Assembly: GCA_963576785.1 (NCBI GenBank)
Contig: OY756140.1
Location: forward strand, 1,736,001-1,800,000
Length of the DNA stretch: 64,000 nt
From: Chlorophyllum brunneum
Lineage: Eukaryota; Basidiomycota; Agaricomycetes; Agaricales; Agaricaceae
Direction: 5' to 3'
How positions within the stretch are numbered: position 1 is the first letter of the stretch; each line of letters starts with the position of its first letter. Under the pieces are notes generated by a model, which saw only the letters and a program-made list of their open reading frames with translations, was not told where the DNA came from and made no database searches. Of this stretch, positions 1-12,606 are shown one piece after another. The position numbers and the translations under genes are program-made.

Positions 1-393
1 ACAACCGTCCCCATGATCACCCCCACAGTTGCTGAGACAGGTATACCTGTCTCCGCTGGGGCAGACGGACCTGGCCCTGCCAGTGGATCGCTACATGACC
101 TTCGTCATTCTCCCCTCGCAGGCTCATCAAAACCTACTTCACAACCAGGTTCAGCTCCCAAGTATGAGACTGCCCAAGAGGAGAACCGACACTTGGTTGA
201 TGCTTACTCTCAATCGGGGTCTGCGCAAGACCAACCTCCCCCAACTCCCCCGACCCTCTATGAGAGTGCTGAGGAAGAAAAGAAGAGACTTGAGAAGGAG
301 GAGAGAGAGCGTCTACTCCGAACAGGCTCAAATCAATCCAGTAAAGACGAGAAGGACAGGGATGATGAATTACCCCCTTACCAGGACATTTGA
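1..393 (+). CDS. 3' end of an unidentified charged, proline-rich protein (partial)
   Basis: Only the last ~130 codons lie in the window; the frame is open from the first base and ends in TGA at 391-393. The visible part is low complexity: a Ser/Pro/Gly-rich stretch, then two similar blocks (YETAQEENR and YESAEEEKKR) separated by a Pro-rich spacer, a charged helix-prone segment (EKEERERLL) and an acidic tail ending ELPPYQDI. The repeated YE(T/S)A(Q/E)EE block and the PPY tail are the only recognisable marks; the tail could be a short linear motif for a WW- or SH3-like partner, but that is a guess. I do not recognise the family. It converges on the golgin gene, whose stop codon is about 130 bp away. 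An internal ATG at 13 is in frame but is unlikely to be the true start. Confidence 0.6.
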   Translation, partial: TTVPMITPTVAETGIPVSAGADGPGPASGSLHDLRHSPLAGSSKPTSQPGSAPKYETAQEENRHLVDAYSQSGSAQDQPPPTPPTLYESAEEEKKRLEKEERERLLRTGSNQSSKDEKDRDDELPPYQDI

Positions 394-524
394 GGGGAAC
401 ATGCTCTCGAATGTTTCGGACAATATGCTCTTATTCTTGGTGCTTTGACAAAACTTTCGAATGTAATGTCTACTAAGGGTATCTCTTGAACTGTGATATA
501 TAGTTGTGAACAGATCATCAAATT

Positions 525-3524
525 TCAGACTTTTGACATGAGGCGGCGAGTCTCTTGTGGTGTGAAGTGCAGAATGATTGACAGTACGCGGACGAGGTTA
601 GGCTGAATAAGAGTCCTTAGCGGCTAGGATAGAAAATGCTGCTAATAGTCGATCTTACCCTCATTTCCTTGTGCTCCAAAAATTGTAAAATGACGTTGCG
701 TAGGTATTCGAGATTTACCTCTTCTTCATTCTTGCTAGCTGCTGAATCGGGGGAGGGTGAATTGGTGCGAGGAGTTCCTGGTGGAGGTGTCATATCTGGT
801 GGGCTGCTTTCACTCGTTCGTGTGGTCCAGTAACCGACCCCAGGATTCCTCTGTCTTTCCAGTAGAGTAACAGACGACTGGACTTTCCGCAGCTCTTCCC
901 GCAAAGACTAGAAAGTATAATAAGAAACCTCCCAAGAAGTGAAACTGGCGTATTACTTTATTGGTCTGTCGTACTTGGGCGTCCTTGGCTTTACTCTCCT
1001 CATTCTGTTTCTCCAGTCCTATAATTTTGGTCTGCAATTCGCTAGCAGCGGCTTGTGCAGATACCTGCGGAGATGTCAGGGGAGCCGAAAGTAGCCATTT
1101 AGCAAAGATGCCATACCTGGGCATTTTCAAGGCGACTACAAGTCTTCGACATATCAGCGAGCTGACGTTCCAGACTTGCAATTTCTACATCCCTGCGCTC
1201 AAGCTCTGTCTCAAGCTCCGCAACAACTTCCTCCTCTTCCTGCTGACTCTTTGTAGAGTTGCCCAGCAGGCGCTTGAACTCCTCAATCTCCACTCCGCGA
1301 TCCTTGAGTTTGCGACTCCATTCAGCCTCGCTGTCGTTCCTTTCTTTTTCCAGCGCTACGTTAACACGCTTCAATTCCGCAAGCTTTACTTCGTATTTGG
1401 ATTCTGTGGCAGTTAGAAGATTTGCGATGTTCTCGGCTGAGGTACCAGGTTCGCGGGACCGAAGATCCTGTTCGCGCTGTAGTTCGTGAAGATTTTCCTT
1501 CAAGAGCGTGATACGGTCGGTGGCTTCGCGGAGTTGGTACTGTAGCTCAGTGTTCTGATGTTGTATGCCCTCTAAATGCGATTGCGCCGACTCTGTTTCG
1601 GCTTGTCGAAGTTGAAGTAGTTCAAAGAAAGCATTCTTGTCTCTAGTCACATTGTTGAGTGACGTTTCCAGAGTATTTATATGTGAATTCTTGTTCATGA
1701 TTTCTTTGCTGTGTGTGCTCTATGAGTGACGTAAGAGACGATTTGAATAAGTAGGAAAAATAATGATGTAAAGTACCTTTGCCGTGATCGCCTCCAGCTC
1801 GAATTGACCCCTCATGACCGCCATCTCCTTGTCGTACCTCTCCCTGAGAGTGCCAATCTCTTTTTCAAACTGAGAACGTAGATTTGCCAACGACTTCTGC
1901 TTCTCCGCACCAGCCGCTTCTATCTCTCTCTCCAACCTTTTTCTCTCGGCTTGCTCTTTCCCCATATCTGCCTTTTCTTTCTCCGTCAGGATGGCGACCT
2001 CTTTCAATGCATCTTCTTTGTCCTTTTCTGCCTTGACAAGTTTCTGCCTAACCGACTTGAGGAGGCTGATTGCTTTTGTCCGCTTCTCTTCCTCCTCCTT
2101 CACCACAGTATTCAGTCGCTCTGCATCGGATTTGAGATTAGTGATCTCTTTCTCCTTTTGTAAGACTGTTTCCCCCAATGTTCCTATAGATTTCCGAGCT
2201 TTATCAAACAAAATATCTGTCTCTCGGAGTTGACCTCGAAGTCGCTCAGTTTGATCTACTTGAGACGCCGAGGAGAGTTTATGTGTTTCTCTCAGCTCTT
2301 CGATCCGATCCTCCTGAACTTCATTGAACTCAGTATCGAAAGTCAGTGACAGGATATGAACACTTACCTTCGAGTTTTCCGTTTAATCGTTTAATCTCCT
2401 CTTGAAAGACCTGGGTCGCACAGTAAGTGATAGGTGGTGGTAGGACTGATAGCTGCAAACCTCAGCCTTGGAGTTTAGAGTCTGGAAGTATTCCTTCAGC
2501 GCGGCAGCATCTTGAATACTTGTGAGCGGCGTGAAATCCCGAATGACTGCGTCTGCGGCGAGCTTTTCAACTTGAAGACGTTTAAATGAAGTTGATACAT
2601 CTAAAGTATATTATAAGCTATGTTGGCGGGGTTGGATGAAAAGAACGTGCCAGTGAACCGTTGCTCAACCTGCTTCAATCGCTGTTGTAGCGCATCGACA
2701 TCCGCCGTCGTGCTACTTTGTTTTTGATTGGGTGCTTCTGGTGTTTCGTCCGGGGAATCCCCCCACATGTCCATCCGTTCAGAGGTGAGCTCCTGTTCCT
2801 GCTCGATTTTCTCTGGCTCCAGCGGTTCCCCGTCTGACTCTCTAGTAGGTGTGTCCACAACCACGTCTGGACCAGCTTTGCTATTTATGGGTTTGGCCAT
2901 CGTGGCATTATTGTCGTCTGCTACAAGGTTGGGCGTATCTGAAGCGGTGTCTAGCGCTTCAGACGCACCAGTCTTGACTGAGCTATCGACTGCTTCAGCC
3001 TCTTTGGAGATCTCTTCAGGAGCCTGTGGTTCTGGATCATGTTCCCCAGCTTCAGGTGGGGGAGACGGATCCTGGACAGTTGCAGGCGGGTACACCTCAG
3101 GAGAGTCGGGCAGTGGAGCATACAAGGGTGAAAGTGGGTCTGCCTTGGCCACGATGGTCATTGGGGGAAAGGGCGTGGGTGGAGCTGAGGCAGTGGACAC
3201 ATCTGCGGCTGAGAGACTCGCGCGTAGACGTTCCTCCAAATTCAATTTCTGTCGTGGTTTATCCGAAGATACAACGGAAGGCAATGACACACTCTTGGTC
3301 ATGGATGCCGCTGTTCGATTTGTTGGCAAAGACTTGCGCAAGTTTGAAAGGGCGGATTCGGTTAGTTGGCTTGAAGACATCGGCGAGCCCGTTGGACTCG
3401 AGGGCGTGTCTGCAGGATAGGATTGGGACAAAGGCGAGCTGGTGCGTTCATCTGGCGGTGCATCCGTTGAACTACGTGGTTGGGCACCGAGGCTCTCAAC
3501 GGCGTGGCGAAACTGAGAGAACAT
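525..3524 (-). CDS. IMH1: Golgin with C-terminal GRIP domain (Imh1/golgin-97 type)
   Basis: A long coiled-coil tether recruited to the trans-Golgi by ARL1 through its C-terminal GRIP domain. The start MFSQFRHAVESLGAQ is at 3524. Roughly the first 300 residues are Ser/Pro/Glu-rich and disordered; the middle is heptad-rich (2211-1100 on the minus strand, Glu/Lys/Gln/Leu-rich). The GRIP domain begins NLEYLRNVILQFLEHKEMR; a last intron near 650-620 joins it to PNLVRVLSIILHFTPQE and a stop at 525. Both halves of the GRIP domain are therefore intact, including the aromatic and hydrophobic positions used for ARL1 binding. One intron (2601-2650) appears to use a GC-AG donor, joining ...VEQRFT to DVSTSFKRLQ. 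Several other short introns interrupt the coiled coil. A TCACGTG E-box lies 52 bp upstream. The family call is firm; the exact exon count is not. Confidence 0.9.
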
Positions 3525-3575
3525 GAAATGTTGGTCGGAATGTGCAACTCCTCAGAGCTCAACTTACACCGATAA

Positions 3576-3582
3576 TCACGTG
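3576..3582. promoter_or_regulatory. TCACGTG E-box upstream of the golgin gene
   Basis: The palindromic core CACGTG with a flanking T (TCACGTG, the Cbf1/USF-type bHLH site) sits about 52 bp upstream of the golgin start codon, in the gap to the PEX14 stop. The same heptamer recurs in three other gene-start regions of this window. Its function is inferred from the motif only. Confidence 0.4.
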
Positions 3583-3629
3583 CATCACACTTTCTACAGA
3601 TCCTTTACCAAGACTAGCTAACATAACCC

Positions 3630-4771
3630 CTAGGATGTGGAAGAGGACGAAGATAAAATGGCTTCCGTTCCTACCTCCTTGCCTTTACCATTGGTAATGG
3701 GGATTGGAATGCTGGCCGGGTAGGTGGGGGGTGAGATGCCAGTTGATGGTGATTCGGTGACAGCGCTAGTTATCCCTGGGGTTGCACTCGGTGTTGTTGA
3801 GCTAGCAAGTTGCCAGGCAGGTATTGACGGTCGGGTCATCGGAGATAGAGGACTGGGAGACGTTGGCAACCCGGTTGGGCGATTGAGTAATAACGCCTTG
3901 AGCGATTTCACCTCTTGTTGTAGCTCGTTAAGAGAGGCTGTGTGATGCTCTTTGTTTCTCTCAATCATCTAGACAAAGAGTCAGCCCCGACACGACATAC
4001 TGCTGCCTATCCTCACCTTGGGCAACATTTCACGAATGTTGTTGATTTCCTCCCGTACCTCCCTCATCTCGTCTCGGGTTCGGATTTCACTGTGACGCAT
4101 TTCACCAACAACCACCTCGACGTCTTGGGTCGTCTTGTCGATTTTCAACTTTTGTTCCTCTACAGCCATTCTAACAGCCGCTGTTTCGTTCTGAATCTCC
4201 TTGAGGAGGGCTTCGGCAGCGTCAAACTGAGCGCTGAGAGCATCTCTGTCCTCTTCATAGGCTGAGGCAGTTGGAGGCTGGAGATGGGGCAGAAGATATT
4301 TCTGTGGGGCATGTAAGACTTGGCTCAGTGATACCATAAGATGTGGCGTGCCTTGAATAACGAAATTGCTCCATAAGTCACAGCACCAGAGATGACTGCA
4401 GTCACCTGGCTTAAAATCAGCTACCTTCCAACCGCACAGAAAGAATGAGGCTGACGAAATAATCCCGCCAATCCCATCCCTGGGCCGCCGGAGGGGCCAT
4501 GGGATACGGTGCTGCACCATAGTTAGCGGGATACCCTTGTTGGTAATTTGGCGAAAGAGCGCTGGTGGAGGATTGTTTTATGGCCATGTCGATCTCGGCA
4601 GGTGTTAGGCCTTTGGCTTCAAGAAACTGGATCCGCTGCGTGAGCGGAGAAGCCTGTATCTAGTCCAAGTAATCAGCCAGTGTGTTCAACATCCACAAGA
4701 CCGGGTACCTTTGGGTCCTGCAAAAATACGACGGCATTTCGAAGGAGCTCCTGACGATCCGGAGAAGACAT
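3630..4771 (-). CDS. PEX14: Peroxin-14, peroxisomal docking protein
   Basis: Membrane component of the peroxisomal import docking complex, binding the PTS1 receptor Pex5. The start at 4771 gives MSSPDRQELLRNAVVFLQDP, the first half of the Pex14 N-terminal helical bundle; after one intron it continues IQASPLTQRIQFLEAKGLTP, the second half with the Pex5-binding FLxxKGL surface. A Tyr/Pro-rich linker ends in WDWRDYF and is followed by a transmembrane segment (VTAVISGAVTYGAISLF), a coiled coil (DALSAQFDAAEALLKEIQ onward) and a Ser/Thr/Pro tail ending SSSSSTS. The intron between LFK and KYLLPHLQPP (4302-4351) is exactly 50 nt and begins GC, not GT. Frame is intact throughout. It is divergent from TUF1, with 140 bp between the start codons. 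Confidence 0.93.
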
Positions 4772-4911
4772 TCTGCAAGAGACTGGAGACGCGAACGGGA
4801 TCCATGTGAGGCAGAGCTAAATTTGGAACAGGATCAAATTCCCAGGCGGAGTTACCCGGCGGTGGACAAATTTCGAGAGTTTGCGGGACCCGTTCCTCCA
4901 CCTCGAACACC

Positions 4912-6858
4912 ATGCTTCCGCTGGCCACCTGCAAGTCTGTCTGTCGTGGACTGGCATCGTCACGCCGTATGTCTTCCTTCCACCCTCCTTTGTACCAGCT
5001 AACTCTTTCCCAGTCTCCCTCCTGACTGCCTTACAGCGCACTTCTTTCAAGCCAACCTTTCCATCGCCCTCGGCTGGCTTGAGTGCGTCCCTACTGACAC
5101 GCTTTCGACGCGTCTCAACGGCTTTTAGTTGCTCGTAGGGGTTATGCTGAACAATTCTCGCGTTCTAAACCTCACATGAACATTGGCACCATCGGTATGA
5201 TTTCCACTTCTAAACATCATTTGTCCATGTCTGATGCAAGCCCAGGCCACGTTGACCACGGAAAAACAACGCTGACCGCTGCTATTACCAAGGTTCTAGC
5301 TGAGAAGGGGGGGGCCAAGTTCACCGACTACAACCAGATCGACAAGGCCCCTGAGGAGAAGGCTCGTGGTATCACTATCAACTCATCTCATGTCGAGTAT
5401 GAGACAGATAGCCGCCATTATGGTCATATTGACTGTCCTGGACATGCTGATTGTATGCTGAATTTGCTGTTTCCTTTTCATGCCTAATGACGAGGCACAG
5501 ACATCAAGAATATGATTACCGGTGCTGCACAGATGGATGGTGCAATTATCGTGGTTTCAGCTACGGACGGTCAAATGCCTCAAACTCGGGAACATCTCCT
5601 CCTTGCTCGTCAAGTCGGTATTAAGAGACTGGTTGTCTTCATCAACAAGGTCGACCAAATCGATGACCCTGAAATGCTGGAACTCGTCGACATGGAAATG
5701 CGCGAACTTTTATCTACCTATCAATTTGAGGGTGAAGACACGCCCATTATCATGGGGTCTGCCCTCGCTGCCCTTGAAGAACGCAATCCGGAAATTGGTG
5801 CTACCAAGATTAAGGAACTGGTTGAAGCCTGTGACAAATGGCTCGAGCTCCCCCCTCGTGCGTAATCCTGGCCATTCATCTTCCTTCTTCACTCTACCCT
5901 CATTTCTAGGTAACTTCGATCAGCCATTCCTTATGCCTATTGAAGACGTCTTCTCTATCTCTGGTCGTGGCACTGTCGCCACTGGTCGTGTAGGTGTCTT
6001 CCCGTCAACACCTGAACTATCCTTGACCATGTGCTGTTTTATAGGTCGAACGTGGAACCGCCAACAAGGGTGCTGAAGTCGAAATCATTGGTCATGGCTC
6101 GACCACGAAAACTACCCTCATCGGCATTGGTAAGTTCGTCATTTGATCTTTTCTCTAGTACCATCATTCAAATCACCCCTAGAAATGTTCCGCAGGGAAC
6201 TGGACAGGGTCGGTGTATGATAATGAGATCCTGGTCTGTTATTAAAATTGTTCAAACCTAGGCCCAAGCTGGTGACAACATGGGAGCACTCCTCCGAGGT
6301 ATCAAACGCGAGCAAATTCGCCGTGGACAAGTTATTGCTGCCCCTGGAACCATTAAATCAGTTAAGAAATTCCAGGCCCAGGTCTATGTTTTGACGAAGG
6401 ACGAAGGTATGTTGAAGAAGCAGCATCTCTACTCGTTGGTTGATCCTTTGTCAGGTGGTCGCGCAAGTCCCTTCATGGCAAATTACCGACCCCAACTCTA
6501 CCTCCGCACCGCTGACATCAATGTTGCCCTTACCTGGCCTGAGGGCACCGCTGACCCCAACGAGAAAATGGTTAGTGATCACGGAGGAACTATTAAGCTG
6601 TTACTGATTGATCCTTATAGATCATGCCTGGCGACAATGTTGAGCTTATCTGCAACCTCGTCCACGATGTCGCCGCCGAGGTTGGCACTCGGTAAGTGAA
6701 ATGGGCCTTGCTCACTGAAACCCATCTGATATCGTGTTAGATTTACTCTTCGCGAGGGTAACAAGACCAGTGAGTTATTGTATTGGTTACCAAGAACAAC
6801 TCACTTATCTTGATTAGTCGGCACTGGTATCGTTACCAAGGTCCTTGAGCTGGCCTAA
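4912..6858 (+). CDS. TUF1: Mitochondrial elongation factor Tu
   Basis: GTPase delivering aminoacyl-tRNA to the mitochondrial ribosome. All GTP-binding motifs are visible: G1 GHVDHGKTT (split by an intron inside the first Gly codon), G2 region [16 protein letters not shown]3 DCPGHAD, G4 NKVD, G5 GSAL. Domain II and III sequences follow ([14 protein letters not shown]) and the protein ends TKVLELA with TAA at 6858. The N-terminus is less certain: an ATG at 4912 encodes a short Arg/Ser/Ala presequence ([19 protein letters not shown]) typical of matrix targeting, and splicing from 4967 to 5128 joins it in phase to ARRGYAEQF before the conserved MNIGTIG. At least six introns. The bacterial-type EF-Tu sequence plus a presequence argues for a nuclear gene for the organelle protein, not cytosolic eEF1A. 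Confidence 0.92.
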
Positions 6859-7199
6859 GTCGTGTTAACACGACCCCATTACCATAATAGGGCCACATCC
6901 CCACTCTAGATGAAAAGTACTAGGTTTTCGTGGTCTCACCAGGTCCGAACACCTGTCGTGGGCTCCGCTAGGCTATCAGCTATACTTATCTTCATGCTGC
7001 GTAATTTATTAGATTAGTTACACAACTGAATAGTTTCCTTCGAGGATGGGTGTTATTGTTTATCTTCTCGAAATAAACCCATTTCTGAATGACTTGCGTT
7101 GTGGACGAGATTACATAAAAGGGAAGGGAGCTCCATCCGAAATTTCACAGGGCAGGCTTGTCCTGTTCCCTCGTCGTTTGAGGTCTTTCCACAACACCA
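6859..7199. other. Intergenic region between TUF1 and the H-protein gene
   Basis: About 340 bp with no supported gene. It holds the TUF1 3' UTR and the promoter of the glycine cleavage H-protein gene. Reading frames here are short and have no protein-like composition. No clear TATA box or E-box was seen. Confidence 0.5.
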
Positions 7200-7903
7200 A
7201 TGCAGTCTATTCTCCGAACTGCCACTCGTTCAAGGCTATCCTTGGCTGTCCGAAGGCCAACTTTCGGTCATGCAGCCTACCCTGTTTCTGGAACGCGTAC
7301 CCTAACAAGTAAGTAGCGTACTCGGTATTTCCTCATGGGTGGACTGTTGAGAAACAACTCCTAGCCAAGCGCTATACGAAGGAACATGAAACAGTTACTT
7401 TTGACGATAAGACAGGGATTGGTATTGTCACTGTTACTGATCATGCGCAGTCGACACTTGGAGACGTTGTCTTCGTCGAACTACCCGCTGTTGGCAGAAA
7501 AGTTGATCAAGGAGGTTCGCCTTCATGGCAGTTCATGTGCTGAGTCGTCGGTGAATGTGCATTTTAGAATCGGTCGGCGCTGTGGAGAGTGTGAAGGCCG
7601 CTTCGGACATTGTGAGTTGCGTCCTAACTCGCCGTTCCATATAAATGACTGGCTTGTGTTAGTATTCGCCTGTTTCCGGTGTCGTCGAAGAGATTAACGA
7701 AGCTCTCGGAGACCAACCGGGCTTGCTCAACAAATCTGCTGAACAAGATGGTGAGACCCTTTCCAATATTTTCCATTACCGTAGGCCAACTAACGGCCAA
7801 AAACTTCACAGGATGGCTCTGCAAGATTAAACTGTCGGATCCCTCAGAAGTTGAAAAACTCCTCACAAAGGAGGCTTACGACAAATTCGTGGAACAAAAC
7901 TAA
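7200..7903 (+). CDS. GCV3: Glycine cleavage system H protein, mitochondrial
   Basis: Lipoyl-carrying shuttle protein of the mitochondrial glycine decarboxylase complex. ATG at 7200 opens an Arg/Thr/Ser-rich targeting presequence ([20 protein letters not shown]). After one intron the mature protein begins [14 protein letters not shown] and continues [20 protein letters not shown]. Further introns near 7515 and 7615 are removed to give [18 protein letters not shown], containing the lipoylated lysine in the canonical ESVKA context. The C-terminus is [18 protein letters not shown]...FVEQN, stop at 7903. Length (~165 residues) fits the family. All signature positions are present and the frame is intact. 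It would work with the P, T and L proteins, which are not in this window. Confidence 0.93.
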
Positions 7904-8043
7904 GCGGGAACATCCACTCATAATAGACTATATTTACGTCGTCCTTGAGTCCAATCTAGAGTAGCGCTCTTTGTCTATCATTAGGGAGAGTCGGGATGTA
8001 TATCCAATAATTCACGTTAAAGCAGAGAGTCGAGGACAATTGA

Positions 8044-8481
8044 TCATGTAGATGACGACAATGATGGTTCGTATTTGTATTTCTCTCCTCGGGCCTCCAT
8101 CCTATTCTTAGCCTCTTCGAGGGCCCAGGTTTGGATACTTGAGGATGAATCAATACGGTCGGAACGAGAAAACCAGTGGGGTTGGCGTACCTAGTATCGG
8201 GCTTGTAATACAACATGACGGCTGCAAACGCCATGGAGCCAAACATCCCCCAATACCAAATGTTTTCCCAGTCCTCCTTCACGCGGCTCTGGCCAGGCGG
8301 CGGAGGCTGCACCGTCGAGGAGTCAACTCGACCCGGTGCAAGGAAAGAAGGAAGAACATACCTTTTCACCAAAGAGGTAACCTGTGGGCTCATTGTATTG
8401 GGGCGCCTCATGTGAGGCGAAGCGGCGCCCTGATATGCGACACAGGCAAGGACGGACGGTGCGGAGAGTGGTCGACAACAT
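8044..8481 (-). CDS. Mitochondrial complex I accessory subunit ESSS (NDUFB11-like)
   Basis: Small single-pass subunit of the NADH:ubiquinone oxidoreductase membrane arm. Exon 1 starts at 8481 with an Arg-rich presequence (MLSTTLRTVRPCLCRISGRR) followed by YNEPTGYLFGEK, a strongly conserved ESSS signature. A 55-nt-class intron leads to PPPPGQSRVKEDWENIWYW, then a transmembrane segment (GMFGSMAFAAVMLYY) ending KPDT. A second intron splits a Ser codon and joins SIQTWALEEAKNRMEARGEK, the conserved C-terminal helix, with the stop at 8044. The ~100-residue length is typical. It converges on the H-protein gene about 140 bp away. The alternative of an unrelated small membrane protein is unlikely given three consecutive family motifs. 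Confidence 0.9.
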
Positions 8482-8584
8482 GATTTCAGCGGACAGAACG
8501 GCTTGGGACGCCCATGCTCGGAATACCCGGCGTGGGAGTTCTCGAAGCTAATGCCACGCAGTGACACACAAACACTCGATTCTA

Positions 8585-9483
8585 CTATAATCTTTTCGAC
8601 ATGATTTCGTAGTCGTATCCCTCTTTGTTGGGGTCATCCTCCGCTAAATATAAGCTGGGTGATGCTGCATCCACTTCAAACCTATTCAACAGTCAGAAAT
8701 TTCACGTGGTGCGGTCGGAAGTCCCACCTGCAAGCTTTATAAAACGCTATCGCCTTCGTGTTGGCTGGTAGAAACATCGTAAGAGCCTCGTTACAGGCCG
8801 GGTAGCACATACCCTTCAACACTGTCAGAACAATTTTCTCCATGTCAAATGTCCTGCCAACGGTGGCTAGAATCTCCACGAATTTCTTTCCTATACCGCT
8901 CCTATGGTGTTGGGAGTCTACTTGGATATGGTAACTAGTTTGATCAGTAATACTGGAATAAGTGCTCTGGCAGATTCACGCACCAATATACGACGTTTTC
9001 TCCTTCCTCATTTTCAAACCGGAACATACAAAAGGCAGTCATCATAGTCTCCTCCTCGGAGTCATACACAAGCAAAAACCGGGATAGATTGTGAAATATT
9101 TCTTTCTTTTGTTTCGCGGGTCTCCATCCAAAAGATGAATTAGAGTACCTGGAAAAATTCGATTAACCTCGCCCCTTGAGGCCTGAGTCCTGGTGCTTTC
9201 GAGCACGTACATCTCGAGCATATTCCTCTCGAAGAGGTCCCAGATGGCTGTTTTCTCGTTTGCCTCCAGCTCTGAGCCATGAACAACCTTGACGAAGGGC
9301 CTATCGAATGCTGTGAGTTCTTTTGCGGAAATGTTAATCTAAACCAACAAGGATATGTCTTCTCCTAGACAAACCCAAAGTTCACTCGAATCCGCCTAGA
9401 ACCCAGATCAGACACGATCTCTTGTTATGAGAATGAGTACCGACGTTGATGGCACGACGAACACGGCCTGTCCTTCTGCTCAT
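8585..9483 (-). CDS. NAT4: Histone-specific N-alpha-acetyltransferase NAA40/Nat4 (GNAT fold)
   Basis: Acetylates the N-terminal serine of histones H4 and H2A in the NAA40 family. The core reads KTAIWDLFERNMLEMY, then EVNRIFPG, SSFGWRPAKQKKEIFHNL-like sequence, then ELQVDSQHHRSGIGKKFVE, which contains the acetyl-CoA binding Q/RxxGxG/A loop (HRSGIG). It ends GFEVDAASPSLYLAEDDPNK and YDYEIMSKRL with TAG at 8585. The start is inferred: an ATG at 9483 encodes a basic peptide (MSRRTGRVRRAIN), and a phase-0 intron would join it to NISAKELTAFDRPFVK; this first exon is short and the donor (GTCGGT) is weak. At least three further introns. Divergent from RIO2, with 200 bp between the starts. Core identity is confident; the 5' end is moderate. 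Confidence 0.85.
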
Positions 9484-9683
9484 TCTTTACTTTGGAGGGG
9501 TAAGGTCAATCCCATTCACTATGGTGCTGAAATAAATGGCGAACCCATTACCATATGTGGTCATACATGCCATATCTGGGCGGCCATTACCATTACGGCC
9601 ATGGTAAACCTGATGGTGTGACACCAGCGGAACACCATCACAGGAATGGGTCGACCAACTTTTATCTTCCAAACCAAAAGACA

Positions 9684-11600
<1,917 letters not shown>

Positions 11601-11836
11601 GGACTGTTGACCACGAAACGGTACTTTTTCCATAGAGAACCACGTTTATTCGAGGATGTGTATTGTATAGGGCGAAAAAGTAATTCAACGGAATTAGTCC
11701 GCTTCGTGAGTATGGTCAGGAAGATATCATGCATAGTTCCCACGATCACTTTCTTCTGCCCTACTTCCATTGTTGCTCGCCAGTACTTCGCTGAGCCCGC
11801 ATTACATCGACATCACACCACAAACCCAACGCCACC

Positions 11837-12606
11837 ATGGATAAAGCAGATTTGGAAACTTATCAAGTTCAACTATCTCAGGTTGAAGCAGCTCTCTCTG
11901 CCGACCCCGACAACACAGAACTCGCATCTCTGCGTTCGGAACTCAAAGAGCTCATCCAGCTCACCGAGGCCGCCATCGTACAGGCTGATGCTGCGTCGTC
12001 GTCTAAGGCGGAGGGTTTTCGTCGATCAGCTATATCAACACCCGTTCACACATGGTCCGCGGGAGACGAGTGCCTGGCAAAGTATTCCAAAGACAACAAT
12101 TGGTATCCCGCCCGGATCACGTCGTTAGGTGGCTCAGCGGAGAACCGCGTTTACAGCATTGTCTTCAAGAGCTACAAAACGACGGAATTGGTCAAAGCAG
12201 CCGACCTAAAGCCAATTCCTTCGACCTATTCGACTGCTGTCCCATCGTCTAACAAGCGTAAACTCACGAAGGCGGAAGAGGAGGAAAGGGAGAGGAAGAA
12301 GAAAAAGAACGAGAAAAAGCTTGAAGTAAGAGCCGCAAAAGCCAAGGAGCAGACCCAGAAGCAGGCGAGCTGGCAGAAGTTTGCAAAGAAGTCGGAGAAG
12401 AAGGGTGTGCATATAGCCGGGATTAGCGGGACAAGCATCTTCAAAACTCCAGACAACCCCTTGGGAAAAGGTCGGTCCTCATATTGTTTGGGGTGTCATT
12501 GCTAACTTCTTCCTTTACAGTTGGTGTGACCGGGAGTGGTCGAGGCATGACGGAGGTGGCTTCGAGGATGAAACATAAATTCGCCACCCAGGACGATGAA
12601 CAATAG
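11837..12606 (+). CDS. SPF30: Survival-motor-neuron-related splicing factor SPF30 (Tudor domain)
   Basis: Splicing factor required for spliceosome assembly in the SMNDC1/SPF30 family. ATG at 11837: an N-terminal helical segment (YQVQLSQVEAALSADPDN) is followed by a Tudor domain starting WSAGDECLAKYSKDNNWYPA and running to VYSIVFKSYKTTELV, with the aromatic cage residues W, Y and Y that read symmetric dimethyl-arginine. A Lys/Glu-rich linker and the SPF30-specific tail (SWQKFAKKSEKKG, SIFKTPDNPLGKVGVTGSG) end in EDDEQ-like sequence with TAG at 12606. One intron (about 12469-12520) is removed in phase 1. Same orientation as RIO2, 236 bp downstream. Length ~240 residues fits the family. Confidence 0.93.

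Noticed and set aside
4881..5138. Plus-strand ORF as the TUF1 N-terminal exon
   Set aside because: The frame cannot be joined in phase to the conserved MNIGTIG exon and ends at TAG just before it; splicing 4967-5128 from the ATG at 4912 fits better.
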